From Mauremys mutica (Eukaryota > Chordata > Testudines > Geoemydidae), in NCBI RefSeq assembly GCF_020497125.1, contig NC_059082.1:60032948-60096947 (forward strand): a stretch of DNA of 64,000 bases, given 5' to 3'. Both the position numbers and the translations under genes were made by a program. The number at the start of each line of letters is the position of its first letter. The first letter of the stretch is position 1. A model generated the notes under the pieces. The model was not told the origin of the DNA. It made no database searches and worked only from the letters and a program-made list of their open reading frames with translations. This document shows positions 33,320 to 45,218 of the stretch, one piece after another.

Positions 33320-33695
33320 GACTAAGTGGACTTGTAGGCTCTAAAGTTTTACATTGTTTTATTTTTGAATGCAGTTATTTTTTGTCCATAATTCTACATT
33401 TGTAAATTCAACTTTCATGATAAAGAGATTGCACTACTTGTATTAGGTGTACTTGTATTAGGTGAATTTAAAAATAATATTTCTTTTGTTTTTTACAGTG
33501 CAAATATTTGTAATAAAAATAAAATAAAGTGAGCACTGTACATTTTGTATTCTGTGTTGTAATTGAAATAAATTATATTTGAAAATGTAGAAAACCTACA
33601 AAATATTTAAATAGTATTCTATTATTGTTTAATCATTTGACAGCCCTAATGTGCACTAATGCAGCTTAGAGCTTCTCTAAATTGTGATTAGTTGC

Positions 33696-34611
33696 TGTGA
33701 TAAATAAAGCGGGGGGGGGGATAGCTCCCTTTGATGGACACCCAGCCAGCCAGTTAGCTGTAAAATCCCTCTTGGTAGCTGTTCTTTATTGCTTTACCTG
33801 TAAAGGGTTAAAAAGTCCCCCAGGTAAAGAAAAAAAAAAAGACTGGCACATGACCAAAAGAGCCAATGGGAAGGTAGAACTTTTTAAAATTGGGAAAGAA
33901 ACTTTCCCTTTGTCTGTTGTTCTTTGGGCTGGAGGAATAGAGCAGCCATGCTATAAGCAGCTTAAGCAAGATATGATCATAAATCATCAGATCATGCCAG
34001 AACTATTTATCTGAACTCAAAATGTGTAAGTAGATCAGAATGTTTAGCATTATTTCTTTTATTTCTTATTGGCTTTTGGACTCTTCTGTGCTAACCCCAG
34101 ATGCTTTCGTTTGCTTGTAACCTTTAAGCTGAAACCCCAAGAAAGCTATTTTGGGTGCTTGATTTTTGGAATTGCTCTTTTAAAATCTAACAAAAGCCTA
34201 CGTTCCAGATATATTTTCTTTCTTCTTATTTTTAATAAAATTTACCTTTTTTGAGAACAGAATTGGATTTTTGGTATCCTAAGAGGTTTGTGCATGTTTG
34301 TTTAGCTGGTAGCCACAGCTAATTTCCTTTGTTTTCTTTCTCAGCTCTTCCCTGGTGGGGGGAGGGGGCATGAAAGGGCTTGAGGGTACCCCACAGGGAG
34401 GAATTCCCAAGTGCTCCTTCCTGGGTTCAAAGGGTGTTTTTGTTTTTGTTTTTTCATTTGGGTGGTGGCAGCGTTTACCAAGCCAAGGTCAGAGAAAAGC
34501 TGTAACCTTGGGAGTTTAATACAAGCCTGGAGTGGCCAGTATTATTTTTTTAAATCTTTGAGCACCCCACTTCTGCACTTGGAGTGACAGAGTTGGGATT
34601 CGGCCTTGACA
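33696..34611 (+). mobile_element. Solo LTR with perfect 5-bp target duplication
   Basis: 916 bp from TGTGATAAATAAAGC to CGGCCTTGACA, flanked by GTTGC at 33691-33695 and 34612-34616. AATAAA lies at 34234-34239. The 3' part has gggtggtggcagcgtttacc and ends in gaca, as does the LTR at 40065-40841; both share acctgtaaagggttaa near the start. A G10 run and an A12 run are present. No internal retroviral genes, so a solo LTR. Five-bp duplications fit many endogenous retroviruses and gypsy elements; the class stays open. Confidence 0.9.
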
Positions 34612-34616
34612 GTTGC

Positions 34617-35867
34617 CTGTGGCATGAAGGGGACATTCTGTCAGTTAGGGATCTGGTGATGCTCCAATTACCCCTGCTTTTGTCCCAGCCATACTCCTTT
34701 GTTGGCTCTATGCGAGCTGGGATCCCCATGCAGCCATTCAACACAACTTTCTGGCTGCTTGGAGCCTCTATATAAGCACAAAGCAATTGGAATGTAGCAG
34801 GGAGTGAAGCTTTTTCTATAGATTCACACACATGCATGTATATTCTATATAGATTTCATGCAATTACATCAGCTTCAGTTATTAATTGATCGTGATATCA
34901 AAAAGTATTTAAAATATAAGGAAAATTAGTGTAGAATAAGGGGTTTCCTCCCCTCCCCATACGTCCCAGCACTAGAAATCCTCTTAACTGTTTTTTTTTA
35001 ATTAGGATGGCAATTACTCACCATAAACTGAAAAACTTTATTTTGTAATTTCTGTTACTGTTAATTTGCTGTTTCTTTATTTTGTAATATCTTAGCTACA
35101 CCAAGTCGCCCTGAATCATATCGCTATAAAACTAGAAAAAAACTCTACTTTTAAGTTAAAGTCTTGTTAGTAAATATTAGCCTGGGTTCTTAGAGTGAAA
35201 AATGCCTTAGAATATTGTAGGGAAAGAACCACTCCTAGAATTATGCTATAAAGACAATTCCTACTAGATGCACATCAGAATCTTGATAGATATTTTGGTA
35301 CACCCTCTAGTTCTACTTCTGTTAACTGGGCAGCTAAAAACTGTTTAGCGTTTTCAGCTTAATCAGGAATTATGTATTTTTGCCCTTTCAAAATGGCCCA
35401 GACTTTAACAGAGAGTAAAACTGCCATCTCAGCACCAATGTTAGATAATTCTGTTTTAAGAATCAGAAATTTACATCTCTGAATTGCCGTGCAGTATCCA
35501 TATATATGGGCAACGTTGTGTTCCCTAGAAGAGCATCATTTTTTGGCTTTGAACGGTGAAGAGATACTTTCGCTTATGCAAGCAAAATTAAAAAGAAATA
35601 AAGTCCAACATGGAGCTCTCTCTGCTGCATCTGAGATACTCTTGATTTCATATATTTCATAGGAATACAAAAGCCTTGTATTGTGTTTTTGCATCTATAG
35701 ATCTCAGTAGCAAAAGTCCCGTTGACTTCAGTGGACTAGAACAGGGCCAGATCTTGCCTCTGCGCCAGATCATTTATGCTATTCAGCAGCACAGAACTGC
35801 CAGAGATCTGCCTCAGTAGAAAGTTGAGGACTCCTCTGACCTTTGTGATTCTTACAGATACTATTAT
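34617..35867. other. no gene seen
   Basis: AT-rich DNA. About 35700-35765 has ccgttgacttcagtggacta and cagggccagatcttgcctct, which recur at 37260-37330, so an old dispersed repeat is probable but without definable ends. Confidence 0.35.
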
Positions 35868-35969
35868 TTGTAACAGGGTAGTGCCTAGCAGCTTTCTCCA
35901 AATTATGGCCCCATTATGCTAGGCACTGTACAAACGTACAGTAAATGACAGTCTCTGTCCCAAAGAGCT
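35868..35969 (-). repeat. dispersed repeat with GTACAGTGCCTAG core
   Basis: On the minus strand: taagctctttgggacagaga, cgtttgtacagtgcctagca, taatggggcc, ctgctaggcactaccctg and an ATAATA end. Same family as 9545-9645 and 13905-14000. The PLE foldback at 35982 inserted at its edge. Confidence 0.5.
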
Positions 35970-35981
35970 TACACTTTTGTA

Positions 35982-36236
35982 GAAGCAGCAAAGAATTCTG
36001 TGGCACCTTATAGACTAACAGACGTTTTGCAGCATGAGCTTTCGTGGGTGAATACCCACTTCTTCGGATGCAAGTGGGTATTATTGCATTCATGCTCTCC
36101 ACAGAGGCCACTTGCATCCGAAGAAGTGGGTATTCACCCACGAAAGCTCATGCTGCAAAATGTCTGTTAGTCTATAAGGTGCCACAGGATTCTTTGCTGC
36201 TTCTACAGAACCAGACTAACACGGCTACCCCTCTGA
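35982..36236. mobile_element. Short Penelope-like foldback with 12-bp target duplication
   Basis: Arms (35982-36074 and about 36111-36236) are inverted copies of the PLE end module (agcagcaaagaattctgtgg, cttatagactaacagac, gcatgagctttcgtgggtga, cccacttcttcggatgcaag). The target duplication tacacttttgta lies at 35970-35981 and 36237-36248. Between the arms, 36082-36110 is not PLE sequence but a 29-bp exact copy of 37192-37220. The right arm is longer and ends in the full ctacccctctga terminus. Confidence 0.88.
36118..36156 (+). other. hammerhead-like core in PLE foldback
   Basis: CCGAAGA (36118-36124), an extra A, GTGGGT...ACCCAC hairpin and GAAA (36142-36145) followed by GCTCATGCTG. The nucleotide at the expected cleavage position is G, which hammerheads do not accept, so this copy should be inactive. 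A mirror copy lies in the left arm. Confidence 0.35.
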
Positions 36237-36248
36237 TACACTTTTGTA

Positions 36249-38084
36249 AGCTCTAAACTATCTGGGGATGGGAAACGCAGAAAACTAGCCTCAGATATGG
36301 GGATCTGCCAGTGTGGCATGCCCTCAACAGCACCCAGTGCATACAGTCCAAGAATCCAGAAGTCAGTTGCCTATATTTTAATTATGCATGTGTCACTTCC
36401 AGAGACATTTTAAAACTCTGTTACTATGACTGCATAACAAATGTGGGGATTATAATACAGCCCTTGGCTCACATTTGGTCTGGTGACTACTGACATAAAT
36501 CAGAAGCCTGGCCCTTAGACATTAGTTGATTATTTTTCACTCTGAGTCCAGGTTGCTCATCAAGGATCTCCATGTTCTCAGACTTTATAATGCTACAGCA
36601 CAACAAAAATTCAAATTTAAAATGGCCCTTCACAGCAGGGAGGGCTGCATTTAAGTCAAGTCCACCCTCATCGGTCTGTGACATATTGGCAGAGGGCTGA
36701 TACTCTACAAGTTAATTCATAATTTATTCAGGGGGGAAATAGCACTTCTGTCTTAAAGTCAACAACTGAATTGTTTAGCAGCATCAAGGGAAAATTAAAT
36801 TGGGGGAAATGATACGTATGAATTTTACACGATCTCTGAGTCCACTAACTGGATGTCTAGTAGAGATGTAACATCATCTTGACAAATGATGATATCCATT
36901 TTGCAGTCATTTCAAAAGCAGTTGAACTTTTCAGCTAATGTTCATTTGGAAGTAGTATCCCAGATGTAAATATATAAACTCTCCCAGCCCAGAAACTGGA
37001 ATTAATCAAGCCCCCACTCCATGGGTCAGGAGCTCCCCCATACAATAGAACCAGTACAGTTATGCTGCATAAGTGAAGAGACTTGATTTGATGGGGCACA
37101 TCCTCTGCTTTTTCTGGAGCCCAGCTTCTTTTTTGGAGCCCAGGGGCAGCATGCAGGGACAGGTGAGCACAAGCCAGGCATGAAAAGGGGCTATTGCATT
37201 CATGCTCTCCACAGAGGCCATTAGGCAAGCTCTGTGACAGCATTTATGCCTCAATGACAAAACTCCTGTTGACTCAGTGTAGTAGGATAGGGCGTTAAAG
37301 GGGGGACATAGGGCCAGATCTTGCCTCCGCTCCAGCTCATTCATGGAGTTTGTGACCCTTCCTTCTCCCATTCCCAGTATGTTTCCTCTTCACCCACATG
37401 CTGCAGCTAGTATAGGTGATGAAGTGTAAATTTAGTGGACTGGAGAATCCAGACAATATGTATACTGATACATAACAGCACTGGGCCTGGGGCCCCTCTA
37501 AATCTGGGAGCTGTTGTCCCAGGCATGTGACTATGAGCAAGCAGGTGACCAAAGGAAGCAAGGGCAGCAGATAAGAGAGTCTCAGGGCCAGGAAATCCAT
37601 AAGTGCAGGGCTCTCTCAATAGTAGCCAGGAAAGGGCTAATGTGTACACTCCCCCTTCCCAGCAGCTGACAGTGAGGAAAGTCTCTGTTACAAAATGTTT
37701 TGTGTTATTTTGCGTCTTCTGTTTATTATAAAACCCACCCTGATGAAAAGGACGTGGAACTGAACTCGAGCTTTGACCTGCTCTGTCTGACGGACCTGCC
37801 CATTGGCTTACAAAATAATGCACTGAGCCATATTCTGTCCCTATATGTCATTCCCAAGTGACTTCAGAGGGAGAATTTGAACCTCAGAGCATTCTTTAGT
37901 AAATTCACAATGTGACTTATTTAATTTTATGGAATTATATTGGGCAAAATATTTCAATGTCCCTCTATATATTTTCTGTGCAACAATGAGTAAAATGCAA
38001 GGTGGGCATCCTTAGTCTGCCTAAAAGCACCATGGAAGCATTTTAAAAATCTTGCTCTTTTTCTCTACCAAATTGTAATGTCGA
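36249..38084. other. no gene seen
   Basis: No exon supported. 37192-37220 is the likely source of the 29-bp filler in the PLE foldback at 35982. A dispersed-repeat fragment lies near 37260-37330. Confidence 0.4.
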
Positions 38085-38095
38085 CTGTAGGGTGT

Positions 38096-38229
38096 CAAGT
38101 ATCAGAGGGGTAGCCGTGTTAGCGTGGATCTGTAAAAAGCAACAAAGAGTCCTGTGACACCTTATAGACTAACAGATGCTCCAATACATCTGTTAGTCTA
38201 TAAGGTGCCACAGGACTCTTTGTTGCTTT
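38096..38229. mobile_element. Minimal Penelope-like foldback, 134 bp
   Basis: Two inverted pieces of the PLE end meet almost directly: cagaggggtagccgtgttag, agcaacaaagagtcctgtg, accttatagactaacagatg on the left, then atacatctgttagtctataa, gtgccacaggactctttgtt on the right. The perfect 11-bp target duplication ctgtagggtgt is at 38085-38095 and 38230-38240. Both arms stop before the hammerhead-like hairpin. The left arm keeps the terminal tatcagaggggtagc, while the right arm ends early at ttgctt. Confidence 0.88.
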
Positions 38230-38240
38230 CTGTAGGGTGT

Positions 38241-40059
38241 AAAGCTTCGCTTCCCATAGGCAGCCTTTGCATAGGAAAAAACAAAGAGAGAGAGAGGCTA
38301 CTGCATATGTTAAACTTAGTTTAAACATGGTAGGGCAGGCAATTGACAAAACATTACAGAAATGAGTCCTTTCCTTATTAGCCATTGTGATGTAGCAGGT
38401 AAGCATTTTGGTTGAGTAATAGATGAGATTATTATAAGATTATTCAGTCACTCAGTTTTAATCTGCTGAGTGGGAAATCTATACTTCCTTATCAAAGGGC
38501 AGTATATAAAAAGTGACATCGCCACAGATCATTATGAATGCAGCCTTGTAAGAAGGGACTACTCACCTCTTCTCTTTTATAACCAGAATTGCTACAGAGA
38601 GAGTTATGTCCTGGGTAAAAATGCCTTGATTAAAACAGACTAAAATCTAACTACAATTAAGACTAAGGGAATGTGCAATTGTTTTACATTCATTGTGCAC
38701 CTTACCCACTATGGAAAGTAAAAACAAAAAAAAGAGTAGAAAGCTAAATGCTCACTTTCCTGATGAAATGTCCAAAATGACAAATTAAAATAAATCTGCT
38801 CTTTAGTTGCCAGATGGAAATTTTGTCTTTTAGGATTCCCTCCATGCAGTAACAGAAACTCATTTTAACTGCACAGTCAAGCCAGAGAGGACTTTCCTCT
38901 CTCCCCCTTACCAGAAGGTGGAATTCTCATTTGATAAGAAAATGAAGTTTTGAGCTTTGAAAATGTATCGGGAAAGATCTTAACTCCTTTGAGACAAGGA
39001 ACACACAGAGGTTTTAAAGGTGAAAGAGCTTTGGCCTCCCATTTTATATGTACAAAGTGCCTCTAGAATTTGTGAATATGATTGTTCCATCCTCACATAT
39101 GAAATGTGATGCAAATTGGAGTATTTGAACCACTGCCTAACTGATTTGCACTCGTGGTCAGACAAAGACATAAGTATCTAAATTAGGGTCTGAAACTGAA
39201 CGAAGTGTACAGATTTTTGCAGAGGCAAATTATAACTTTAAAAGGGAGGTGAACTTTTAGAAAATTTGGTCCACAACATCTACAGTTCTCCCTCAGCATG
39301 TGTTTGATCACAGTTTGGACATTGCCAATGATATAAAGGTAAAATGTGGCTACCAGTGGTAGCCAGGTTGATGGTCTGAGTTGTGGTAGTTAAAAATACA
39401 AGTCCAGCAGTCTTACACCCCATTTTCTTGCCCCATTATAAGTCAAGCAATTACAACTTGTTTACAATGCCTAACACCTCCCCATTTTTTTTTCACTGAA
39501 TACTGTAAGGCCAAATTCTGTTCTCATTTGCAGCTGAGTAACTACATTGACCACAGTGGAATTACTCCATTTTACCACCGCTAGAACTGAGAACTGAATT
39601 TAGCCTGATATTCTCCTTTCCCTTCTGCCTTAAGCAGTTTCTACCTGTCTAGCAACTTATATATCCCTTATTGCTATAGTATCTGAGTGTTGGATATGTC
39701 TGTATGCAATTAAACAGCCTCTGAAAGGAGCAGCAAAAAAGGTCAGTGTGAGACATGCTGCTCTATGATGGCATCAGGTCTCTTTTACCCTATGAGTCTG
39801 TGATTAGAAACCAGGACTCCACTCTGCATCAGGCTAGAATTTAACAAGTTGTGCAGTAAATTTAAATGGATGCAGCTATGAGATTAAAAAGTGTGTTTAT
39901 TCTGTGCTAAAACTGCAAAGTTCCCATCAGTATCCAACTTGCTCAATGGCTCGTGAGTCTTTGGACCAAAGGTTTAGGCTTGAGCCAATTTCTACTTCAT
40001 GCAAATATGCAGATAGTAAGCTGGGCGAGGCCCTTGTCTTTCTACTGTTATCACTCTTG
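38241..40059. other. no gene seen
   Basis: AT-rich DNA without recognised element ends or exons. Confidence 0.4.
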
Positions 40060-40064
40060 GTGCC

Positions 40065-40841
40065 TGTCATAAACAGATAGTTAAGGGTTAAGGTCTGTTT
40101 TACCTGTAAAGGGTTAACATGTAGTACCTGGTGACCACCTGACCAGAGGACCAATCAGAGATAAGATTTTTTCAAATCTCTGTGGAGGGAAGCCTTTGTC
40201 TGGGTGAGAACTGGTTTTGGATTTAACAGAGGACAGTCATGTCCCCAAGTTCTCCTGGAGTAGTTTCTACTAATTAATAGTGAGTATTAATTAGAAAGGC
40301 AAATTAGTCTTATGATTTGATTTCTATATTTGCAATTGTGTGTTTGCTAAAGGAAATGCTTTATTCCTGTTTGCTGATATTGCTTTTACTGAGAAAAGGG
40401 GGAGAGGGGATTCTCTCCAGAGATTGATAAGGTTATACCCTATGAGTGTCCAGCTTGGGCTCTCAGAGATTCTGTATTTTTCTTTTTATTCTTTAATAAA
40501 TTCTTTTCTTTTCTTTGGACTTGGTTAATTCCTTCCCTTGGGGAAATTCAGGGGAAGGGGAGGGGGAAGTGGGCTGCTTCCCTGTGTGTAGAGATTCAAG
40601 GCGTTTGAATCCAGGCATCTCTGTCTTCAGAGCAAGCTGGAGAGAGGGGGGAGGGGGAAGGTTCCTCCTCTGTGAATTGATCTGTGTTCCCAAGGGGGGA
40701 AACAGGGGTGTCCCGGCCCACGGAATTGACCGGGTGGTGGCAGCCGAAGGGGAGACCTACCCTAGGATTTTGGGGTGGGGGAAGACATGCGGGTCCTCAC
40801 TTTGAAACCGCCCAGTTTCAAGTGAGGGTAGACTCCTGACA
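40065..40841 (+). mobile_element. Solo LTR with perfect 5-bp target duplication
   Basis: 777 bp from TGTCATAAACAGATAG to GGGTAGACTCCTGACA, flanked by GTGCC at 40060-40064 and 40842-40846. AATAAA at 40495-40500 lies in a T-rich stretch. The element shares with the LTR at 33696-34611 the early motif acctgtaaagggttaa and the late motif gggtggtggcagc, so they are related subfamilies. No internal genes. Confidence 0.93.
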
Positions 40842-43800
40842 GTGCCATATAATAATACTATAATAATTAATACATTTCTGATCTCAGTAGTGGCTTCTAT
40901 AGCTACCTTCCTGTATTCCAACTGCTGCCCCTAATTAAAGTGAATCAAGAAAACATTGTGAAGTGTGACTTCTCCAGTGTTATATGGATCTACAGCAATT
41001 GGGGCAGAAACATGAGAAAATAGACTGCCACTATCCTCCTGTACAAAAACTGAATCTGAATGAGAAAATGCTCCCTTTTTCTGCCAGACCGCTCATGTAC
41101 AACACTAATGGTTTGTAATCATCACTAGAACAACTGCTATTGTCATGTTCCAAATTGCTCAGAACAGTATTATTTTATTATAAACTCTCAGTCTCACTGT
41201 AACAGGCAAATAATGTCCTGTGGATTTATTTGTTCTGTATAGGCCTGCTCCGTAGTGGTGGTGATATCTGCAATTGACAGCTCTGGCTCTGTTCTTGGCA
41301 TAGGATTCTCCAGAGGCCAAAGAATAACCTCATCTGACTTTTCACTAACTTGTGATATCTCTAGCAAATTTTTGGTCTGATCCTTACTTGACAACTGTGG
41401 GAGTTTGGACAGAGTAAGGAGTACAGTGCCATGCCTTTTGTCCATATGAACGTTTTCTTTCTGTTTTACTTTGTCGGGGCATTCTGAGAACATGAGTCTG
41501 AAAGCAAGTGTTAAACCTTATTCCATAGCACTCACAGTCCCAGTTATAAATCCTTATGCCAATTTTAACAAAGCTTGGAGAACAGTAAAATGGAGGAGTA
41601 GTGCAAAGAAAATGCCATTATTTTGGCAGCTCAGTTAATCATGAATATTGTCTTTTACTAAGCAATTGTAAAATTCTCCTTTTTGCCACGGCTTCCACAC
41701 AACAGACCATTCTTGTGGCCGTGTCATTCAGACAAACTTGTCAATTAATTTGGTATTAGAAGTTTATTGAATTTTCACAGGGCACATCTGTAGCTCAGGC
41801 CTACTCTCTTTCCACAAGCTTTTTGATTATGCTTTAAGGCCTTATGTAGTCAATGACAATTTTTGATGTAATATTTAAATAACTAACCCATAAATCTTCC
41901 AAAGAGTTGCCATTCAAGCAATTGCAGCCACAAATGTTTTCGCTCATTTCTTGATGATGTCTTATCCCATCACTCCAGAGCCTTGAAGACAGGATTCGTA
42001 TTGGATGATATTTCACTTTACAGATTTCATAACTTGCATTTTTAATGCTTCATAATGTAGGATGCACTGTGCCAAGCTACAGCTAATGAGTTATCCACTG
42101 CAAATCTATATTGACTTGCAAAGCATAAAACAGCACCGTTATCGATTTTTATGTATGTTTTTGTGTGTCAACTAGAGAGATTGTACAGATGAATGGCGCT
42201 GAGTGCCAGAGATAAAATCATCGGTGGTCACAGCAGCTAATACCATCTTTGAAATGTGAAAATGTTATATAATTACTTTGTATTTGAAATATATTATTTT
42301 TGTGTTCTTAAAATGTCGTTACCAAAGTCTCATTTTTTCCGCACTCATTGCAACGGCTAAGATCACATAGTATTTCTAGATTGACAAGAGTAGCAACTGT
42401 TGTATCCCAGTAACTGGACAATAGTAAAACCTGAATTCCTCTGCAGTCAGGGAAGGCCCTGCCTGCAGTGTAACTGCCATAGTTTTGCTGCATGGAAAGA
42501 CATGGGCGCAGAAGCATGTGAGGCATCTGTGATGTTGATCTGCACACCATACAGTACTGGTCCATATGAGCAATGATGCAGTAGTGTTTTTGGGAGGACG
42601 GGGTGGATTGTAGGGGTGCAGGGGCAATGGTGTTGGATCCACCACCGTGCAGTTCACCTGCAGCTGCTCCTTTCCTGTCTGTGGTTCAAGGGCTGATCAG
42701 TGCTGCTGCAATCTCAGGATGCAATAATATGTTAGCTGAGCTACTGCATGGATAATTTAATGTTGTTTGACTTGAAGTGGAAGGGCAAACCATGCTAATA
42801 TACTGCCATACCCAGCAGAATGAAGACTCTGCCTGCTTGGGAAACCTTTAGCCAGTGGAATCAATGTTTTGGAATGTGTATTTAGCAAAGGAAATAGAAA
42901 TGTGGGGCAAGCGTTTCCACAGATTTCTCTAGGGGAAAAAAAATCAGATATGGCTATGAATGCTCTCCATATTAAGGCCTATGTAAACAGAATTTCTTTC
43001 TCATTACTTATTTAAAATAATGTGTAAGTTCTATATGAAACTGCCAGTTGTAATGTCAAGAAAAAGCATCACTTGATTAGACTTAATACTGTCTTAGATA
43101 AGATTACATGATAAATATTTCATTCATATGGACCTTGGGCCTGACAATTCTGCTCTCATTCTAATGTCTTCAGTGGGGCTCTTCCAGATTTATAGTGGTG
43201 TCAGTGAGAAGAGACTCAGGCCCTTGGTCTGTAAGAACCTATTGAAACTAGAGAGGCATTTACTTACAAATCACAGTGTATTGCCTATGCATTTATCTTG
43301 ACAGTCCAGTTTAATTTATCAAGCATAATGTGCTGGTAATTCAGCCTGAGAAGTGTTGTTTAGCAAGCAGTACTCAGTAAATCTCTCTGCTCTCTTTTAT
43401 TGTAAATCTGATAAAACTAAAGAAGCTCTCTGGATGCTAGGGAATCTAAATATTAAAGCAGGGTACTTAAAGATGATCTTGATAGCACTCCATTTAAGAC
43501 TGCAAGTTGAAGCAATAGTTTAACCTATTGTGAAGTGGTCTAATCTTTCCTTGATCATTTCTCAAAGATTTGAATGTGCTGTATAATATAATTGATAGTT
43601 TGTGCTGAACGGAAGCTTTAGAACCCATTATTCTGAAAAGGTAATCTAAACTGAATGGTTTAAAGATGGCTTGTAAAATAATTAGGAGACTTCCAGGCCG
43701 CTGTGTGTTTGACCACACAACCTAGTATGGTTCAAATACTCTCTGGAATTTGAGCTTTCAGTATTTTGTCTGTTCATAGTTTAAGTTGCATTATGGAGGT

Positions 43801-44339
43801 GTGTATTTTTCAGTTTCTGCCAAAGTTGTTATGATCATATTTGACCTTCTTGGTGCACATATTCTGGCCAATTAGGAATGCCTGCACAATCCCCCCATTC
43901 CCGTCTGTGCAAATAGTTGTATCAACAGGATGACTTCTTCCAAAACGAGGAAGGTAGAAAGCAGACTGTGGGTGAATCAGGATACAGGCTGAAATGGATA
44001 GATCACATTCTTGCTGCTTGAACTCCTTCACCCATAATGTCCCTTGCAGCTCATTGCAGTGAGGCATTGCAGATGGTCTGTGGTGTTTGTAGGGTTCAAG
44101 GGAATCAGGTTACAGGGAATGGTCACTCCAGTTATCCTCCTTTTCAAGCTTGGATTTGGACCGCAGAATTCTTGTTACCTTTGTTATGTTTTCTTTCAAG
44201 ATATTTCAATGTAGTTTTAAAAACTGCAGTGTAATCACTTCTAATTTATGCAGTTGCTCTTGAGGATGTGACTAGTACTATTCAGAAGTTTTTAAGTAAT
44301 TTTTTTGAAGAAAAAACAATCATCAGCTCCCTAGTTGCT

Positions 44340-44422
44340 TAGAACATTTTTTTTAAATTGAAATTTAATCAAAAATGGAGATTTTCATGAACATTTTTCC
44401 TATTTTCCAACCTGCTCTAGGT
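44340..44422. repeat. AGAGCTGGTT-type MITE fragment
   Basis: AT-rich sequence ending ttccaacctgctctaggt, one end of the family at 31719, with a diverged or missing left end. Confidence 0.35.
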
Positions 44423-45185
44423 GTGACATTTGTACTACTACTGGTCAACTGATTGCTGTCAATATCTGATATGAACATATTAATAATTGGACATTCTCAC
44501 CTCTTTCGGTGTCTATTTGATGTCCACTCCTTACATGTAGGAGATCAGGAGGACATGGTTTCTACATATCTTTATCATATGCACACCTCACTATAACATT
44601 AATCCGCATCAGAGACTTCTTTTGTGAAATTTTCTGAAAATAACCAACCCAAACATGGCTTTTGCATTAAACCATCAAATAGTAATTTATTCTTTCAGTC
44701 GAAGTCTATACTGTAATCTCATAGAGGCCTTGCCCCTGCAAGACTTTGTGTGGCACAGAGCATGCAGGTTCCTCCTGTGCAAACGTGAGTGCGTTGTAGG
44801 CTGAGGGCCAGCCATAGTCTTCTGCAGTGACAGTGACAAGTCTCAAGCCAGCCTATGTGTCCTCTCCCTTAGTCTGTAATGTGTAGTAGTTTTGTTTGTT
44901 TTTTTACACAAAGTCCCTCTGGGTTAGGGAATGGGTATGTCTCAGGAGACCTGGGTTTTAAAGTAAAATCCTTCTTAAGTTAATGTGGTGTTTAGAGAGT
45001 TACCAGTAGCTTAGACCTTCTGATACTAGACATGAGGAACTCGGTAGCCATACAGCAGCACTTTCATACAGGCAACAAGATCCTGGTGCACAGAAAGTCT
45101 ACGCACATGGATTCTGTTAAAGATTTAGTACCTAATGCAGAATCAGGTTCACTTGAACTCCCTCTCTTGTTCATCACTTTATATT

Positions 45186-45218
45186 AGAGCTGGTTGAAAA
45201 TTTTTAAATCAGCTCTAC
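45186..45218. repeat. 33-bp minimal palindrome of the AGAGCTGGTT family
   Basis: TAGAGCTGGTTGAAAA is followed at once by tttttaaatcagctcta, its near reverse complement. It looks like two element ends joined with the interior lost, or a hairpin-derived remnant. Confidence 0.5.

Larger units (their letters stand above)
31973..33648. mobile_element. Composite hAT transposon with inverted 3' halves
   Basis: The element starts TAGGGCTGTTGATTAA and ends TTTGACAGCCCTA. It is flanked by atgtgcag (31965-31972) and atgtgcac (33649-33656), an 8-bp target duplication with one change. The left 650 bp is a reverse-complement copy of the right end region: transposase C-terminus, then the untranslated words cagtgcaaatatttgtaat, tattctgtgttgtaattgaa and atttgaaaatgtagaaaa. 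Both ends therefore derive from the same 3' end of an autonomous hAT element. The shared duplication shows that the whole composite moved or arose as one unit. Confidence 0.85.

Noticed and set aside
36044..36256. Paired 70-75 codon ORFs with the same sequence MGEYPLLRMQV on both strands
   Set aside because: They are the two arms of the PLE foldback translated from opposite strands, not genes.
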